The notes beneath the pieces are model-generated. The model searched no databases and was not told where the DNA came from. It was given only the letters and a program-made list of their open reading frames with translations. A stretch of 59,674 nt of DNA from an uncultured Acetatifactor sp. (lineage in GTDB: Bacteria; Bacillota; Clostridia; Lachnospirales; Lachnospiraceae). How positions within the stretch are numbered: position 1 is the first letter of the stretch; the number at the start of each line of letters is the position of its first letter. The stretch lies in assembly GCA_949840935.1 (NCBI GenBank), contig CATKXX010000018.1:1-59674 (forward strand). Direction: 5' to 3'. A program made the translations under genes and the position numbers. This document shows, one piece after another, positions 8,973 to 17,584 of this stretch.

Positions 8973-9099
8973 TCAACTGTTTCCCCGGATTTCAGGCATA
9001 CATGAGCCGCCCTCCACTGTAGCGCCATCCTCCATACACCCAGGAAACTCGGGCACTTCTACGATAAATGAATTATCATCGTCAGACCAGTAAACAATG
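8973..9099 (-). pseudogene. HicB-family antitoxin remnant
   Basis: A minus-strand frame reads IVYWSDDDNSFIVEVPEF then PGCMEDGATVE before running into unrelated residues and a stop. This is the conserved HicB N-terminal core (YWS-D/E-D..F..EVPE.PGCM.DG.T.E). There is no start codon; an in-frame stop (TGA) precedes it by a few codons. The helical and DNA-binding half is absent and no HicA toxin is seen nearby. I read it as a decayed toxin-antitoxin fragment between the cas promoter and the next gene. Confidence 0.65.
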
Positions 9100-9188
9100 T
9101 AAAATCACCTGCCTTATGGAAAAGAAGAATGAAAAGGAATCTTCTACAATTTAAAAAGTAAAAGAGTAAAATACATCTTTAGATATTA

Positions 9189-9217
9189 TTGCAAACAGGA
9201 AAAGCTTTTTGTATAAT
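9189..9217 (+). promoter_or_regulatory. Sigma-A promoter for the DUF2164 gene and possibly the downstream regulator
   Basis: TTGCAA, a 17-nt spacer and a perfect TATAAT precede the 9268 start by about 50 nt. No terminator is evident before the response regulator at 9601, so read-through is plausible. Confidence 0.8.
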
Positions 9218-9267
9218 GAAACTGCTGACGGAAGCCAATATTATATTGCACAGTGAGGGCAGGTTTC

Positions 9268-9534
9268 ATGAAAGACACGGAAAACAAAAATTTCGGTAAC
9301 AGGGTGAATTTTTCCAACGAAGAAAAAAAGCGGATTTTGGAGGAAATCATATATTTTTTCCAGGAGGAAAGGGAGGAAGAGATCGGTTTCCTGGCGGCGG
9401 AAAAGGTATATGACTTTTTCATGGAAGAGCTTGGTAAAAAGATATATAACAAAGCGTTGGACGATGCAAAGGCCTGGTTTGGACGGAATATGGACAATCT
9501 CGAATCGGATTACTATTCATTGTACCACGGATGA
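9268..9534 (+). CDS. DUF2164 family protein
   Basis: An 88-residue acidic, helical cytoplasmic protein of the DUF2164 family, whose function is unknown. The recognisable core is IIYFFQEEREEEIGFLAAE followed by ELGKKIYNKALDDAKAWF and LESDYYSLY at the C-terminus. The frame opens at a GTG at 9253, but I prefer the ATG at 9268. A strong TATAAT promoter lies just upstream. The gene is intact and of normal family length. Confidence 0.8.
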   Translation: MKDTENKNFGNRVNFSNEEKKRILEEIIYFFQEEREEEIGFLAAEKVYDFFMEELGKKIYNKALDDAKAWFGRNMDNLESDYYSLYHG

Positions 9535-9600
9535 CATCAGAGCGAACCGGACGCAGGCCCTGAAACCACGGATAATACGGAAAGAAGGCATTTAAGACGG

Positions 9601-10317
9601 ATGAGGCTGGCAATTGTGGAGGATGAGGCGGTTCATGGGAGGCTGCTGGAACAGTATATCGAGGACTGGGGGAAGCAAAATGATATCCCGGTCAGCGTAA
9701 AGGTATATCCCGGCGCGGAGAGTTTTCTCTTTGCGTGGGAGGATGTGCCCTGCGACGCACTGTTTGCGGATATCCAGATGCCCGGTATGGATGGTATGGA
9801 GATGGTCAGGCGGCTGCGGGAGAAAGGGGTGGGGATCCCGGTGGTCTTTACCACGGGGATTTCCGATTACCTGCAGGAGGGGTACGAGGTGGAGGCTTTG
9901 AATTATCTGATCAAGCCCCTCTCCCCACAAAAGGTTTCCGACTGCCTTGACAGGGTCTTGAGAAGGCATGTCTCCACGGAATATCTGGTGGCGGAGACAT
10001 TGGACGGCACCCGGAAGCTTCCGCTGGAATCCATCAATTATTGCGAGGCCGCAGGGCATAACGCAAGGCTGGGTCTGGCCGGAGGGGAGGCACTGTTTTC
10101 CATAAAAAGCCTGTCGCAGCTGGAGGGTGAGCTGGCAGATAAGGGGTTTATCAAGTGCCACAGGTCTTATCTTTGCAATATATCCAATCTCAACAGAACC
10201 ACCCCGGATACGCTGGTATTTGACGACGGGACGAAAATCCCTGTCAGCAGGCGGCTCTACCGGACGGTGAACAGGGCGTTTATAGACAGGTTCCGGCCTG
10301 CGCCGGAGCGTGATTAA
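9601..10317 (+). CDS. LytTR-family response regulator (AgrA/VirR-like)
   Basis: A 238-residue two-component regulator. The receiver domain (about 1-120) has the acidic pair in VEDEA and the phospho-acceptor Asp57 in FADIQMPGMDG; the Lys of LIKPLSP completes the site. The LytTR DNA-binding domain (about 135-235) shows KCHRSYLCNISNLN and PVSRRLY. It is followed by its histidine kinase and two ABC exporters on the same strand, so it most likely controls the exporter genes. Confidence 0.93.
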   Translation: MRLAIVEDEAVHGRLLEQYIEDWGKQNDIPVSVKVYPGAESFLFAWEDVPCDALFADIQMPGMDGMEMVRRLREKGVGIPVVFTTGISDYLQEGYEVEALNYLIKPLSPQKVSDCLDRVLRRHVSTEYLVAETLDGTRKLPLESINYCEAAGHNARLGLAGGEALFSIKSLSQLEGELADKGFIKCHRSYLCNISNLNRTTPDTLVFDDGTKIPVSRRLYRTVNRAFIDRFRPAPERD

Positions 10318-10393
10318 AAATGCTTTCCGCGGTATGTGCTGCCACAGGCTGAGAGAAGGGTGTGGCTATAGTGCAGGAAGAAGGAGGATGGAG

Positions 10394-11140
10394 ATGATAT
10401 GGTTTGCAGTCCCGGGAGGGATTTTGCTGCTGGCGGCGGTAGTCCTGCTGGTCAGGCGGTATCTTGTGTTCCTGGTGGACAGGCGTATCGCGCAGTATCA
10501 GGGAGACCTTCTGGAGAAGCACTGCGAAGAGGTAGAGAACATGTACCGCCAGACCAGAGGGTGGCGCCATGATTACCACAATCATATCCAGACCATGAAG
10601 GCGTATCTCTCCATGGGGGAGCTGGGAAAGCTGGAACAATATCTGGGGGAGCTGGATACGGATCTTTCCACGGTGGATACGGTGGTCAAGACCGGAAACG
10701 TGATGATCGACGCCGTGCTGAACAGCAAGATATCCCTGGCCAGGGCAAAGAACATCGCGGTGGAAGCCAAGGCCATTGTGCCAAAGGAGCTGCCAGTGCC
10801 GGAGGTGGATTTTTCCCTGATCATCGGGAACCTGATGGACAATGCCATGGAGGCCTGCCTGAAGATCAGGGAGGAAGAAGGGCGGTATATCCGCATTTAT
10901 ATTGATATTTTAAAGGGGCAGCTTTATATTTATATTATCAACTCCACGGAGGGGAGGGTGAAGGGAAGGATAGCCCTGGCCGGGGAAAAGATCCGGTATC
11001 TCTCCGGGAAGGGCGGGCTTCACGGGTTTGGGTTGATGCGGGTGGATCGGGTGGTGGAACGTTATAAGGGTTATATTGACAGGCAGGATGAGGAAAACGT
11101 CTTTGTGACAGAGATTATGCTGCCGCTTGTGCACGAATAG
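10394..11140 (+). CDS. GHKL histidine kinase with a single membrane segment
   Basis: Partner kinase of the 9601 regulator. I choose the ATG at 10394 because it is 7 nt after GGAGG. The 248-residue protein has one N-terminal membrane segment (about residues 3-24), then the HPK10-type H-box WRHDYHNHIQ, the N-box NLMDNAMEAC and a G-box region GLHGFGLMRV. Unlike AgrC it lacks a multi-pass sensor, so the signal is probably not read by a classic polytopic domain. Its stop codon lies inside the loop of a terminator hairpin. Confidence 0.88.
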   Translation: MIWFAVPGGILLLAAVVLLVRRYLVFLVDRRIAQYQGDLLEKHCEEVENMYRQTRGWRHDYHNHIQTMKAYLSMGELGKLEQYLGELDTDLSTVDTVVKTGNVMIDAVLNSKISLARAKNIAVEAKAIVPKELPVPEVDFSLIIGNLMDNAMEACLKIREEEGRYIRIYIDILKGQLYIYIINSTEGRVKGRIALAGEKIRYLSGKGGLHGFGLMRVDRVVERYKGYIDRQDEENVFVTEIMLPLVHE

Positions 11141-11160
11141 AACCGTTCGTGCATTTTTTT
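11130..11160 (+). terminator. Rho-independent terminator after the histidine kinase
   Basis: TGCACGAA (11130-11137) pairs with TTCGTGCA (11146-11153), followed by seven T. The kinase stop codon TAG is in the loop, so regulator-kinase and exporter genes may be separate or attenuated transcripts. Confidence 0.85.
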
Positions 11161-11329
11161 ATTGGTAAAAAGATTCTGTGATATACTACTTTCAAGAATC
11201 CGGACGCTGCGTGTGAGCTGCGATTTGCGCCGCTGCTTGCGGCGGGGTTATTGACTTATGGTGGCGCGGTGGGCTGTATAGGAGTTTAGTTGCCTGCTAT
11301 TTGACGGGACGGGATGGGAGGAAAGAGAT

Positions 11330-13360
11330 ATGAAGGCAGGAAAGGCACAGGGGACGGCGGCGTCCCCCTACGAAAAGCATTATTCCATTCTGCAGAACAC
11401 GGCTTATTACTTTCGGTTCTATCAAAAGAGTATGCCGGTGTTTTTGTGGCTTGTGCTGGTGGAAATCCTGGTGGGGGCGGCGGCGCCCTTTATCGGAATC
11501 TATCTTCCGAAGCTTGCACTGGATCTGGTGACGGAAGGGGCGGATGTGAAGCGGCTGCTCTGCAGGCTGGGGGGCCTGGGGCTGTTGTATGTGCTGGCTC
11601 GGATGGTTTTGGGAAGCGTGAGCGAGGGGAAGTATTGTTTATATAATACCAGGAGAAACGAGCTGATATCCGCCCTCTTTTTAAAGAGCCTGCGGGTGCC
11701 TTACCGGGATACGGAAAAGCAGGAGGTAAAGGAACTGTACCAGAAGAGCTTTGAGGCCATGGCCATGGGGGATGGCAGCAGCCTGTACGGTATGACCTAC
11801 GGGACGCTGAGCATCCTGCAGAATATTATCAGCTTTATGCTCTACAGCACGGTACTGAGCGTTTTAAGCCCTGTTATGGTGGTGTTGCTGCTGTCGTTGT
11901 CGCTGGTGCAGTATGCCCTGAATTTTTCCAAGATCAAATGTCTGGAAAGGTTCCGCGCTTCGGGCGCGGAGCTGGGGAGGCGCAGGCGGTATCTGAGCAA
12001 CAGGGTCATGGGGAGCGTGAAGGCGGCGAAGGAGATCAGGCTGTTTGGCATGAAGGAATGGCTGGGGAAGCTGCTGGACGGAGTGTTTGCGGAGATGAAG
12101 AAGCAGGAAAAAACCAAACGTCGGTCGGAGAATGTGTATGTGCAGGTCAGCGGAGCTCTGACGGTGCTCCGGGACGCCGGCGCTTATGCCTGGCTGATTT
12201 ATCAGGTATTCCAGGGAACCATAGGGGCGGGGGATTTTGTGTTGTACTTTGGCGCTGTGACCGGCTTTTCCAGTTTTGTGGAAAGCATCATACAAAGCGT
12301 GGGGATGGTGCGCCAGGGCAGCAACGGCCTGAATTTTTACAGGGCGTATATGGAGCTTCCGGAGGAATTTTCGGAAGAAGAGATTTTGGAGAAAGAGGTA
12401 CCTGGCAGTATGTCCGGGATTGAGAGGACAGAGGAAGGAAGCGTACCTGGCAGTGCGTCCGGGGAGGAGGGCCGCTGCCGGCATGTGGAGGAGCTGTGCC
12501 ATCCCATAGAGATTACCTTTCAGGATGTGTCCTTTTCCTACGCCGACTTAAATCCCCATGATGGTTACTTTGCGGCCCACAGCGCGGAGTCGGGCAGTGG
12601 CGTCAGGGATGACGCAGACAATCCTGCCGGTTCCGGGCAGATATTCCGTCATTTTAACCTGACCATCCGGGGCGGGGAGAAGGTGGCTCTGGTGGGAGTG
12701 AACGGCGCGGGAAAGACGACCTTCGTCAAGCTTCTGTGCGGCATCTATGAGCCTCAGGAGGGGCAGATCCTCTTAAACGGCATTGACAGGAGGGAGTTTC
12801 CCAGAGGGGAGGTTTACAGGCTTTTTTCCGCAGTATTCCAGGAAAAATTCCTGCCTCCTTTCAAGGTGGGGGAGTCTGTCTCAATGCAAAAGGAGTGGGA
12901 GCAGGACAGGCTGTGGAAGGCGTTGGAGAATGCCGGGCTGAAAAACCTGTTTCAGGAGAGGGACATTACCCTGGATTCCTATTACGGCAAATATATTGAC
13001 GAACAGGGAGTGGAGCTGTCCGGGGGGCAGGAACAGCGATTCCTGCTGGCAAGGGCTTTGTATAAGGACGCGCCGGTGCTGGTGCTGGACGAGCCCACGG
13101 CGGCGCTGGATCCCATTGCGGAGAGCGAGATTTATGACAGTTATCTGAAATTTTCCGAGAACAAAACGGCAGTCTTCATTTCGCACAGGCTGGCCAGCAC
13201 CCGGTTCTCGGACAGGATCCTTTTGCTGGACGGAGGAGAGATCGTGGAGGAGGGTACTCATCAGGAGCTTATGGACAGGGGGCAGAGGTACGCGGAAATG
13301 TTTCAGGTACAGAGCAGTTATTATGCGAAGGCTGCAAAGGAGAAGGAGGCGTTTTCATGA
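11330..13360 (+). CDS. ABC exporter half-transporter (TMD-NBD) with expanded linker
   Basis: A 676-residue type IV ABC half-exporter. A transmembrane domain (about 35-330) precedes an ATPase domain with Walker A GVNGAGKTT (456-464), signature LSGGQEQR and Walker B LVLDEPTAALDP. It probably pairs with the next gene, which it overlaps by 4 nt (ATGA). The linker between domains (about 355-440) is unusually long, acidic and low-complexity, with the near-duplicate VPGSMSG/VPGSASG. There is no N-terminal peptidase domain, so if it exports a peptide, leader removal must happen elsewhere. The start follows GGAGGAAAGAGAT. Substrate unknown. Confidence 0.92.
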   Translation: MKAGKAQGTAASPYEKHYSILQNTAYYFRFYQKSMPVFLWLVLVEILVGAAAPFIGIYLPKLALDLVTEGADVKRLLCRLGGLGLLYVLARMVLGSVSEGKYCLYNTRRNELISALFLKSLRVPYRDTEKQEVKELYQKSFEAMAMGDGSSLYGMTYGTLSILQNIISFMLYSTVLSVLSPVMVVLLLSLSLVQYALNFSKIKCLERFRASGAELGRRRRYLSNRVMGSVKAAKEIRLFGMKEWLGKLLDGVFAEMKKQEKTKRRSENVYVQVSGALTVLRDAGAYAWLIYQVFQGTIGAGDFVLYFGAVTGFSSFVESIIQSVGMVRQGSNGLNFYRAYMELPEEFSEEEILEKEVPGSMSGIERTEEGSVPGSASGEEGRCRHVEELCHPIEITFQDVSFSYADLNPHDGYFAAHSAESGSGVRDDADNPAGSGQIFRHFNLTIRGGEKVALVGVNGAGKTTFVKLLCGIYEPQEGQILLNGIDRREFPRGEVYRLFSAVFQEKFLPPFKVGESVSMQKEWEQDRLWKALENAGLKNLFQERDITLDSYYGKYIDEQGVELSGGQEQRFLLARALYKDAPVLVLDEPTAALDPIAESEIYDSYLKFSENKTAVFISHRLASTRFSDRILLLDGGEIVEEGTHQELMDRGQRYAEMFQVQSSYYAKAAKEKEAFS

Positions 13361-15243
13361 ATCAGGAATCGGAGCTTTTAGAAAGGCTGCCCTTTCGGCA
13401 GAGGTTGTCCCATATCAGGGCAACGCTTGGAATCTTAAAGGATATGGACAAAAGCTATCTTCCCTGCCAGGTGATTTTCTGCCTGATGCAGACAGGGGCG
13501 GAGTACGGGGCATTGCTTCTGTCCGGCTATGTGATAAATGAGCTGGCTGCAGGGGCGGATTACAGAGGGCTGATGCGAGCGGCGGTGACGGCCTGCATCC
13601 TGCTTGGCATCCTGAAAGCCGGAGCCAGTGCGCTGAAGGCTTCCATAATCGTGAAGCGGGATCTGATCAGCAGGCGTTATGACACCCTGCAGCAGGAGAA
13701 GCTGACGGAGCTGGATTTCTCTATGATAGACAGTCCCCGGCTGAAGGAGATGCAGGAGAAGATTCAGCGGAATAATAACTGGGGAGCCGGAATGTACACC
13801 GTCTTCTGGAGTGTGGAGCATTTCCTCACAGGGGTGTTCAGGCTGATCGGTGCGGTGGCGGCGGGAATCCCGGTGCTCCGGTATCTGGGCGGAGGAAACG
13901 CCCTGCCGTCAGCCTGCATTATGGCAGGGCTGCTGGTGTTCCTCTTCTTAAGCATCCGTGTCTGGTTTCACTATCAGAAGATTGCGCAGTACATGATGTT
14001 TCACAATCTTACTACGGAGGAAAAAAAGAGGCTTTACGATTATATGTGGTGGTATGCTTCCCTGGAGGCATTCCGTTACCAGAACGGGAAGGACGTAAGG
14101 ATTTACCAGGGATACGATATCATAAAATACTGGGTACAGGATCGGGAGAAGACCAGGGAATGGAGGGATTATTTCGTGAACAGGCCCACAGTGGGATATG
14201 CGGGGACGGGAGCTGCCCAGGGAGCCATGAGCGGGCTGGGTGTGGCGGGAGCATATCTGCTGGTGGCATGGCTGGCCCTGGCAGGGGGAATCCCTGTGGG
14301 CAGCGTGATCCTGTTCGCAGGGTGCCTGGCAAATCTGCTGGAAGGTATTACCATATTGGTATTTGAATTCCAGGAGCTGGGCCTGGCTTCCCGGAAGCAG
14401 ATGGCTATATTGGAGCTGCTTTCCCTGTCGGAGGAGATGTACCAGGGCTCCCTGCCTATGGAAAAGCGCAGCGACGGACAGTATACCATAGAATTCTCCC
14501 ATGTCTCTTTCCGGTATCCGGGCAGTGAATCCTGGGCGCTGCGGGATTTTTCCCTGAAGCTGAATGTAGGGGAGAAGCTTGCCATTGTGGGGCGCAACGG
14601 CTCTGGGAAGACTACCATGATCAAGCTCCTGTGCCGCCTCTACGACCCCCAGGAGGGTGTGATCCTGGTAAACGGCGTGGATATCCGCAAGTTCCGTAAG
14701 GAAGAATATGTGAAGCTGTTTGCGGTGGTGTTCCAGGATTTTGAATTGTTTTCCCTGATGCTGGCGGAGAATGTGGCGGCCTCCACGGAGTACAGTGAGG
14801 ACAGGGTGGAGCGCTGCCTTCAGGATGTGGGCTTCGGGGAGAGGCTTGCGGGTCTGAAAAAGGATGGGGAAGGAATCCGCTCATACCTCTATCAGGATTA
14901 TGTGGATTCCGGGATTGAGATCAGCGGTGGCGAGGCGCAGAAGATCGCCATTGCCAGGGCAGTCTACCGGGAGGCGCCCTTTGTGCTCCTGGACGAGCCC
15001 ACTGCAGCCCTGGATCCCCTGGCCGAGGCGGAGATTTATTCTAATTTTGACAAGATCGCGGGGGAGAAGACGGCTGTCTACATCAGCCACCGACTGTCCT
15101 CCTGCCGGTTCTGTAAGAAAATAGCGGTCTTCGACGGCGGACGCCTGGTTCAGCTGGGAGGCCATGAGGAGCTTTTGGCTGAGGAGGAAGGGACTTACGC
15201 GAAGCTGTGGAACGCCCAGGCACGGTATTATCAGATGCAGTGA
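13357..15243 (+). CDS. ABC exporter half-transporter (TMD-NBD)
   Basis: A 628-residue partner of the preceding half-transporter. The membrane domain is followed by Walker A GRNGSGKTT (about 411-419), signature ISGGEAQK and Walker B FVLLDEPTAALDP (about 543). Both subunits keep the catalytic Glu, so the heterodimer is not obviously asymmetric. The 4-nt overlap with the upstream gene supports coupled translation. It ends about 70 nt before a strong terminator. Confidence 0.92.
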   Translation: MNQESELLERLPFRQRLSHIRATLGILKDMDKSYLPCQVIFCLMQTGAEYGALLLSGYVINELAAGADYRGLMRAAVTACILLGILKAGASALKASIIVKRDLISRRYDTLQQEKLTELDFSMIDSPRLKEMQEKIQRNNNWGAGMYTVFWSVEHFLTGVFRLIGAVAAGIPVLRYLGGGNALPSACIMAGLLVFLFLSIRVWFHYQKIAQYMMFHNLTTEEKKRLYDYMWWYASLEAFRYQNGKDVRIYQGYDIIKYWVQDREKTREWRDYFVNRPTVGYAGTGAAQGAMSGLGVAGAYLLVAWLALAGGIPVGSVILFAGCLANLLEGITILVFEFQELGLASRKQMAILELLSLSEEMYQGSLPMEKRSDGQYTIEFSHVSFRYPGSESWALRDFSLKLNVGEKLAIVGRNGSGKTTMIKLLCRLYDPQEGVILVNGVDIRKFRKEEYVKLFAVVFQDFELFSLMLAENVAASTEYSEDRVERCLQDVGFGERLAGLKKDGEGIRSYLYQDYVDSGIEISGGEAQKIAIARAVYREAPFVLLDEPTAALDPLAEAEIYSNFDKIAGEKTAVYISHRLSSCRFCKKIAVFDGGRLVQLGGHEELLAEEEGTYAKLWNAQARYYQMQ

Positions 15244-15312
15244 GGCCGAAACGGTGGAACGTCCCGTGAAAGGAGCGTAAAAAGCTCTTTTCAGGGTACG
15301 ATAATGCGCCAC

Positions 15313-15362
15313 AAAAAGAGCTTCTTGTATGCCGCTGTCAGCGGTGTAGGAAGCTCTTTTTT
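15313..15362 (+). terminator. Terminator of the ABC exporter operon, with a competing upstream arm
   Basis: AAAAAGAGCTTC pairs with GAAGCTCTTTTTT, enclosing a small CCGCTGTCAGCGG hairpin and ending in a T run. The sequence AAGCTCTTTT also occurs at 15282-15291, so the central arm could pair with either copy. Confidence 0.85.
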
Positions 15363-15487
15363 GATAAAACTATTTTTTCAATCCTCAAGTAACACTTGAC
15401 ATATAAAAAGGATAACATACATTTACAGGAAAGTAAATTAACTGTAAACATAATCTATACGTTTATAATCTTCGTTGTTAATACACC

Positions 15488-15510
15488 ATCGGGGTGACAG
15501 GATTTGAACC
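15488..15510 (-). repeat. Duplicated 3' end of tRNA-Pro (att-like)
   Basis: ATCGGGGTGACAGGATT-T-GAACC matches the 3' end of the tRNA-Pro gene (16989-17011) at 22 of 23 positions in the same orientation. Outside these bases the tRNA homology stops. It marks the far boundary of a roughly 1.5-kb island, as expected if an element integrated into the tRNA 3' end. Confidence 0.75.
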
Positions 15511-15600
15511 CCTTTTCCCGGCTTTTTCAAACGTTGCTGCACTGTTTTATCCCCCTGGAAAAACAGCCTGAGAACCGATTTGCGGATTTTACCCTTACAC

Positions 15601-16027
15601 TTATTCCTGTTTCTTATCTCCATACACCTTCAACACCTGCTCTGGAGACCAGATACTTATATCCGCTCTTTCATAGTCCCTGGGATTCCTTGTGACAAGT
15701 CCTTCCATTTCATTCAACAGCGCAACAGAATATTGTACGGCATCCTCAAAGTCCTTCCATTCTGTTCCCAGGGCATTTCTGATTTCCTGTTCGGTAACTG
15801 CAGCTATGGATACTACCATGAGGAGCCTTTTGATAAGGTCTAATACCAATTCCCTGTTTTTTATCTGTTTATATGCAATGTAATATATCCGTTATCGCAG
15901 AAGCAGACACATACTCATGAACATCATCATGTTGCGCCAGATTCATCACCTTCACTGCCTCCCGGCAAAATAGCTCGCGTTGCAAAAGGACGTCCAACAC
16001 AATATTAGTGTCAATCAGCAGTCTCAT
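15601..16027 (-). pseudogene. PIN-domain toxin, frameshifted
   Basis: PIN toxins are Mg-dependent RNases. The N-terminal part (16027 to about 15869) begins MRLLIDTNIVLDVLLQRE with the first catalytic Asp, and continues to SASAITDI. After that the frame breaks. The rest of the domain continues in another frame as YIAYKQIKNRELVLDLIK and then LGTEWKDFEDAVQYSVAL with the later acidic residues, ending at 15601. The break lies in an ATATAT tract (about 15880-15890) consistent with loss of two bases or gain of one. The start overlaps the antitoxin gene by 17 nt. As read, no full-length toxin is made. Confidence 0.8.
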
Positions 16028-16247
16028 ATTTGTGCCGCCTTTCCTCCTGCATTTCCGCCAATGACATACCTGTAGCAGGAATTGCTCCAATCAATGACTG
16101 TACTACCGATGCAATATCCGCCTTTTCTGGCTCTTGTTCCTCCGTTGGAAAAATAAGGACCTCCAATTTTCGATTTTTAAATGTTTCCGGCAACGTCATA
16201 ACAGACATCAGTCTGTCTGCATCAATATATTTGCGAATAGCCTCCAT
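16011..16247 (-). CDS. Putative antitoxin paired with the PIN toxin
   Basis: A 78-residue protein starting MEAIRKYIDADRLMSVMTLP, with EVLIFPTEE following. This resembles short antitoxins that precede PIN toxins, combining a small DNA-binding beta-strand region and a C-terminal toxin-binding tail (MSLAEMQEERRHKYE). I prefer the start at 16247 because AAAGAGG lies 6 nt upstream; the open frame begins at 16283. The 17-nt overlap with the toxin start is typical of toxin-antitoxin operons. Confidence 0.7.
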   Translation of the reverse strand: MEAIRKYIDADRLMSVMTLPETFKNRKLEVLIFPTEEQEPEKADIASVVQSLIGAIPATGMSLAEMQEERRHKYETAD

Positions 16248-16317
16248 CAACAACCTCTTTTCCCTTAAAGCGGCCCTTTTCATATCTTTTTTCCGTAGGA
16301 TATCTTCATTTCAATTA

Positions 16318-16779
16318 TCATAAACAATATAACGAAAACGGCGGGTGTGACGTACTCTCATAATCTGTAAAACGCAATCCTGTATCACAAGATAACGCAC
16401 TTTGAATTAATTTCTTTGTTAAGTCCGGAACATCCTCCCTAATCAATGCTTCCCCTACATCTATCCAAAGAACTTCTCTGTTCTCATCATTATCTGATGT
16501 AGGCTCTCCCGATATATATTGAGCCCTGAACGCTATATACCAGTCATGCATATTGAAACGTATTCCAATAATATTTTCCGGTTTAATCGTTATTCCGGTT
16601 TCCTCCATGAATTCGCGCACTAAAGCATGTTGCGGTGTTTCACCATGCTCCACATATCCTCCCGGTACAATCAGTTTACCATTTCCACCGCCATATGTGT
16701 GTCTGGCTAACAACACTTTTCCTCCATGAATCACAACGCCAGTAACGCTTTGTCCCCAGTTTGTATTTCCATTGCCCAT
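16318..16779 (-). CDS. Nudix hydrolase
   Basis: Nudix enzymes hydrolyse nucleoside diphosphates linked to other groups. The 153-residue protein has a complete Nudix box, GGYVEHGETPQHALVREF followed by MEETGI, fitting GX5EX7REUXEEXGU. The start at 16779 follows AGAGGATGCCTT. Substrate cannot be told from sequence. It lies between the tRNA-Pro gene and the duplicated tRNA end, within the same small island as the toxin-antitoxin genes. Confidence 0.9.
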   Translation of the reverse strand: MGNGNTNWGQSVTGVVIHGGKVLLARHTYGGGNGKLIVPGGYVEHGETPQHALVREFMEETGITIKPENIIGIRFNMHDWYIAFRAQYISGEPTSDNDENREVLWIDVGEALIREDVPDLTKKLIQSALSCDTGLRFTDYESTSHPPFSLYCL

Positions 16780-16989
16780 AAGGCATCCTCTCCACAATTT
16801 CTTAACAGAACTGTTTACATTCCTATCTCAATCATCCACTCTCGTCGCTGTGGTGTCGCCATACAGTTGTTGTAAACAGGAATCTATATACATTTAGATG
16901 TACTTTCGGCCACTCACTCAACGGCAAGAAGGTCTCTTTTGTTTCCAGGACATTCTGGCGTGACAGCCAAAACCTCATAAAAATAAAAA

Positions 16990-17064
16990 TCGGGGTGACA
17001 GGATTCGAACCTGCGGCCTCCTGGTCCCAAACCAGGCGCTCTAGCCAAGCTGAGCCACACCCCG
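16990..17064 (-). tRNA. tRNA-Pro (TGG)
   Basis: A 75-nt cloverleaf read on the minus strand: acceptor CGGGGTG paired with CACCCCG and discriminator A, D-arm GGCTCAGCTTGGCTAGAGC, anticodon loop TTTGGGA (anticodon TGG), T-loop TTCGAAT. CCA is not encoded. Its last 22 bases are duplicated at 15488-15510. Confidence 0.96.
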
Positions 17065-17077
17065 AAAGATACTCTTA

Positions 17078-17106
17078 AGTATATCGAATCGCTGAAAATA
17101 TGTCAA
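17078..17106 (-). promoter_or_regulatory. Promoter of tRNA-Pro
   Basis: On the minus strand TTGACA, a 17-nt spacer and TATACT lie 14 nt before the tRNA. The -35 starts directly after the upstream phosphodiesterase gene. Confidence 0.85.
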
Positions 17107-17107
17107 G

Positions 17108-17584
17108 CTACAGATAGAAAATTTCAAACCCCGCTTTCTTCCCCTGCTCCAGGCTCATGATCATGTAAGAGGGCCTTTTCCCTTCCTGCCTGGGATAGGA
17201 CAGGCTGCCGGGATTTACCGCCGTCACCGTACGGTCCGCATCCACCACGGGACGGTGGGTATGCCCGAAGCACACAATATCCATCCCCCTGGCAGCCGCC
17301 TCCCTCTTTATGGTTTCCCTTCCCATGGAAACATAATAATTATGCCCGTGGGTCACCCATACTCTGTATCCTTCCAGATCCAGCACCCTCTCTCGGGGCA
17401 GGTCTGAGAAAAAGTCATTATTCCCCAGGACAATCTCCACCGGGCAGTCCGCCGCCTGGGTAAGCGCATACTCACAGCCCTCGCCGTCACCGCAGTGGAT
17501 GACCATATCCGGCTTAACCTTCTTCAGGACAACGAAATAATTCTCATTTTTCTTATGGGTGTCACTGACAAGTAGTATCTTCAT
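17108..17584 (-). CDS. YfcE/MJ0936-type metallophosphoesterase
   Basis: A 158-residue calcineurin-like phosphodiesterase. Metal-binding motifs are clear: SDTHKK near the start, CGDGEG, LGNNDFF, THGHNYY and FGHTHRP, in the spacing of the YfcE family. These enzymes act on phosphodiesters; the physiological substrate is usually unknown. Its start overlaps the rdgB stop by 23 nt, a conserved pairing in Clostridia. Confidence 0.92.
   Translation of the reverse strand: MKILLVSDTHKKNENYFVVLKKVKPDMVIHCGDGEGCEYALTQAADCPVEIVLGNNDFFSDLPRERVLDLEGYRVWVTHGHNYYVSMGRETIKREAAARGMDIVCFGHTHRPVVDADRTVTAVNPGSLSYPRQEGKRPSYMIMSLEQGKKAGFEIFYL

Larger units (their letters stand above)
15244..15600. other. Intergenic region with terminator and tRNA-derived fragment
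   Basis: Apart from the terminator at 15313-15362 and the tRNA-Pro 3'-end copy at 15488-15510, I see no gene. A TTGACA at 15396-15401 has no convincing -10 partner. Confidence 0.6.

Noticed and set aside
15396..15401. TTGACA as a promoter upstream of the island
   Set aside because: No acceptable -10 at 16-18 nt and no plus-strand gene downstream.
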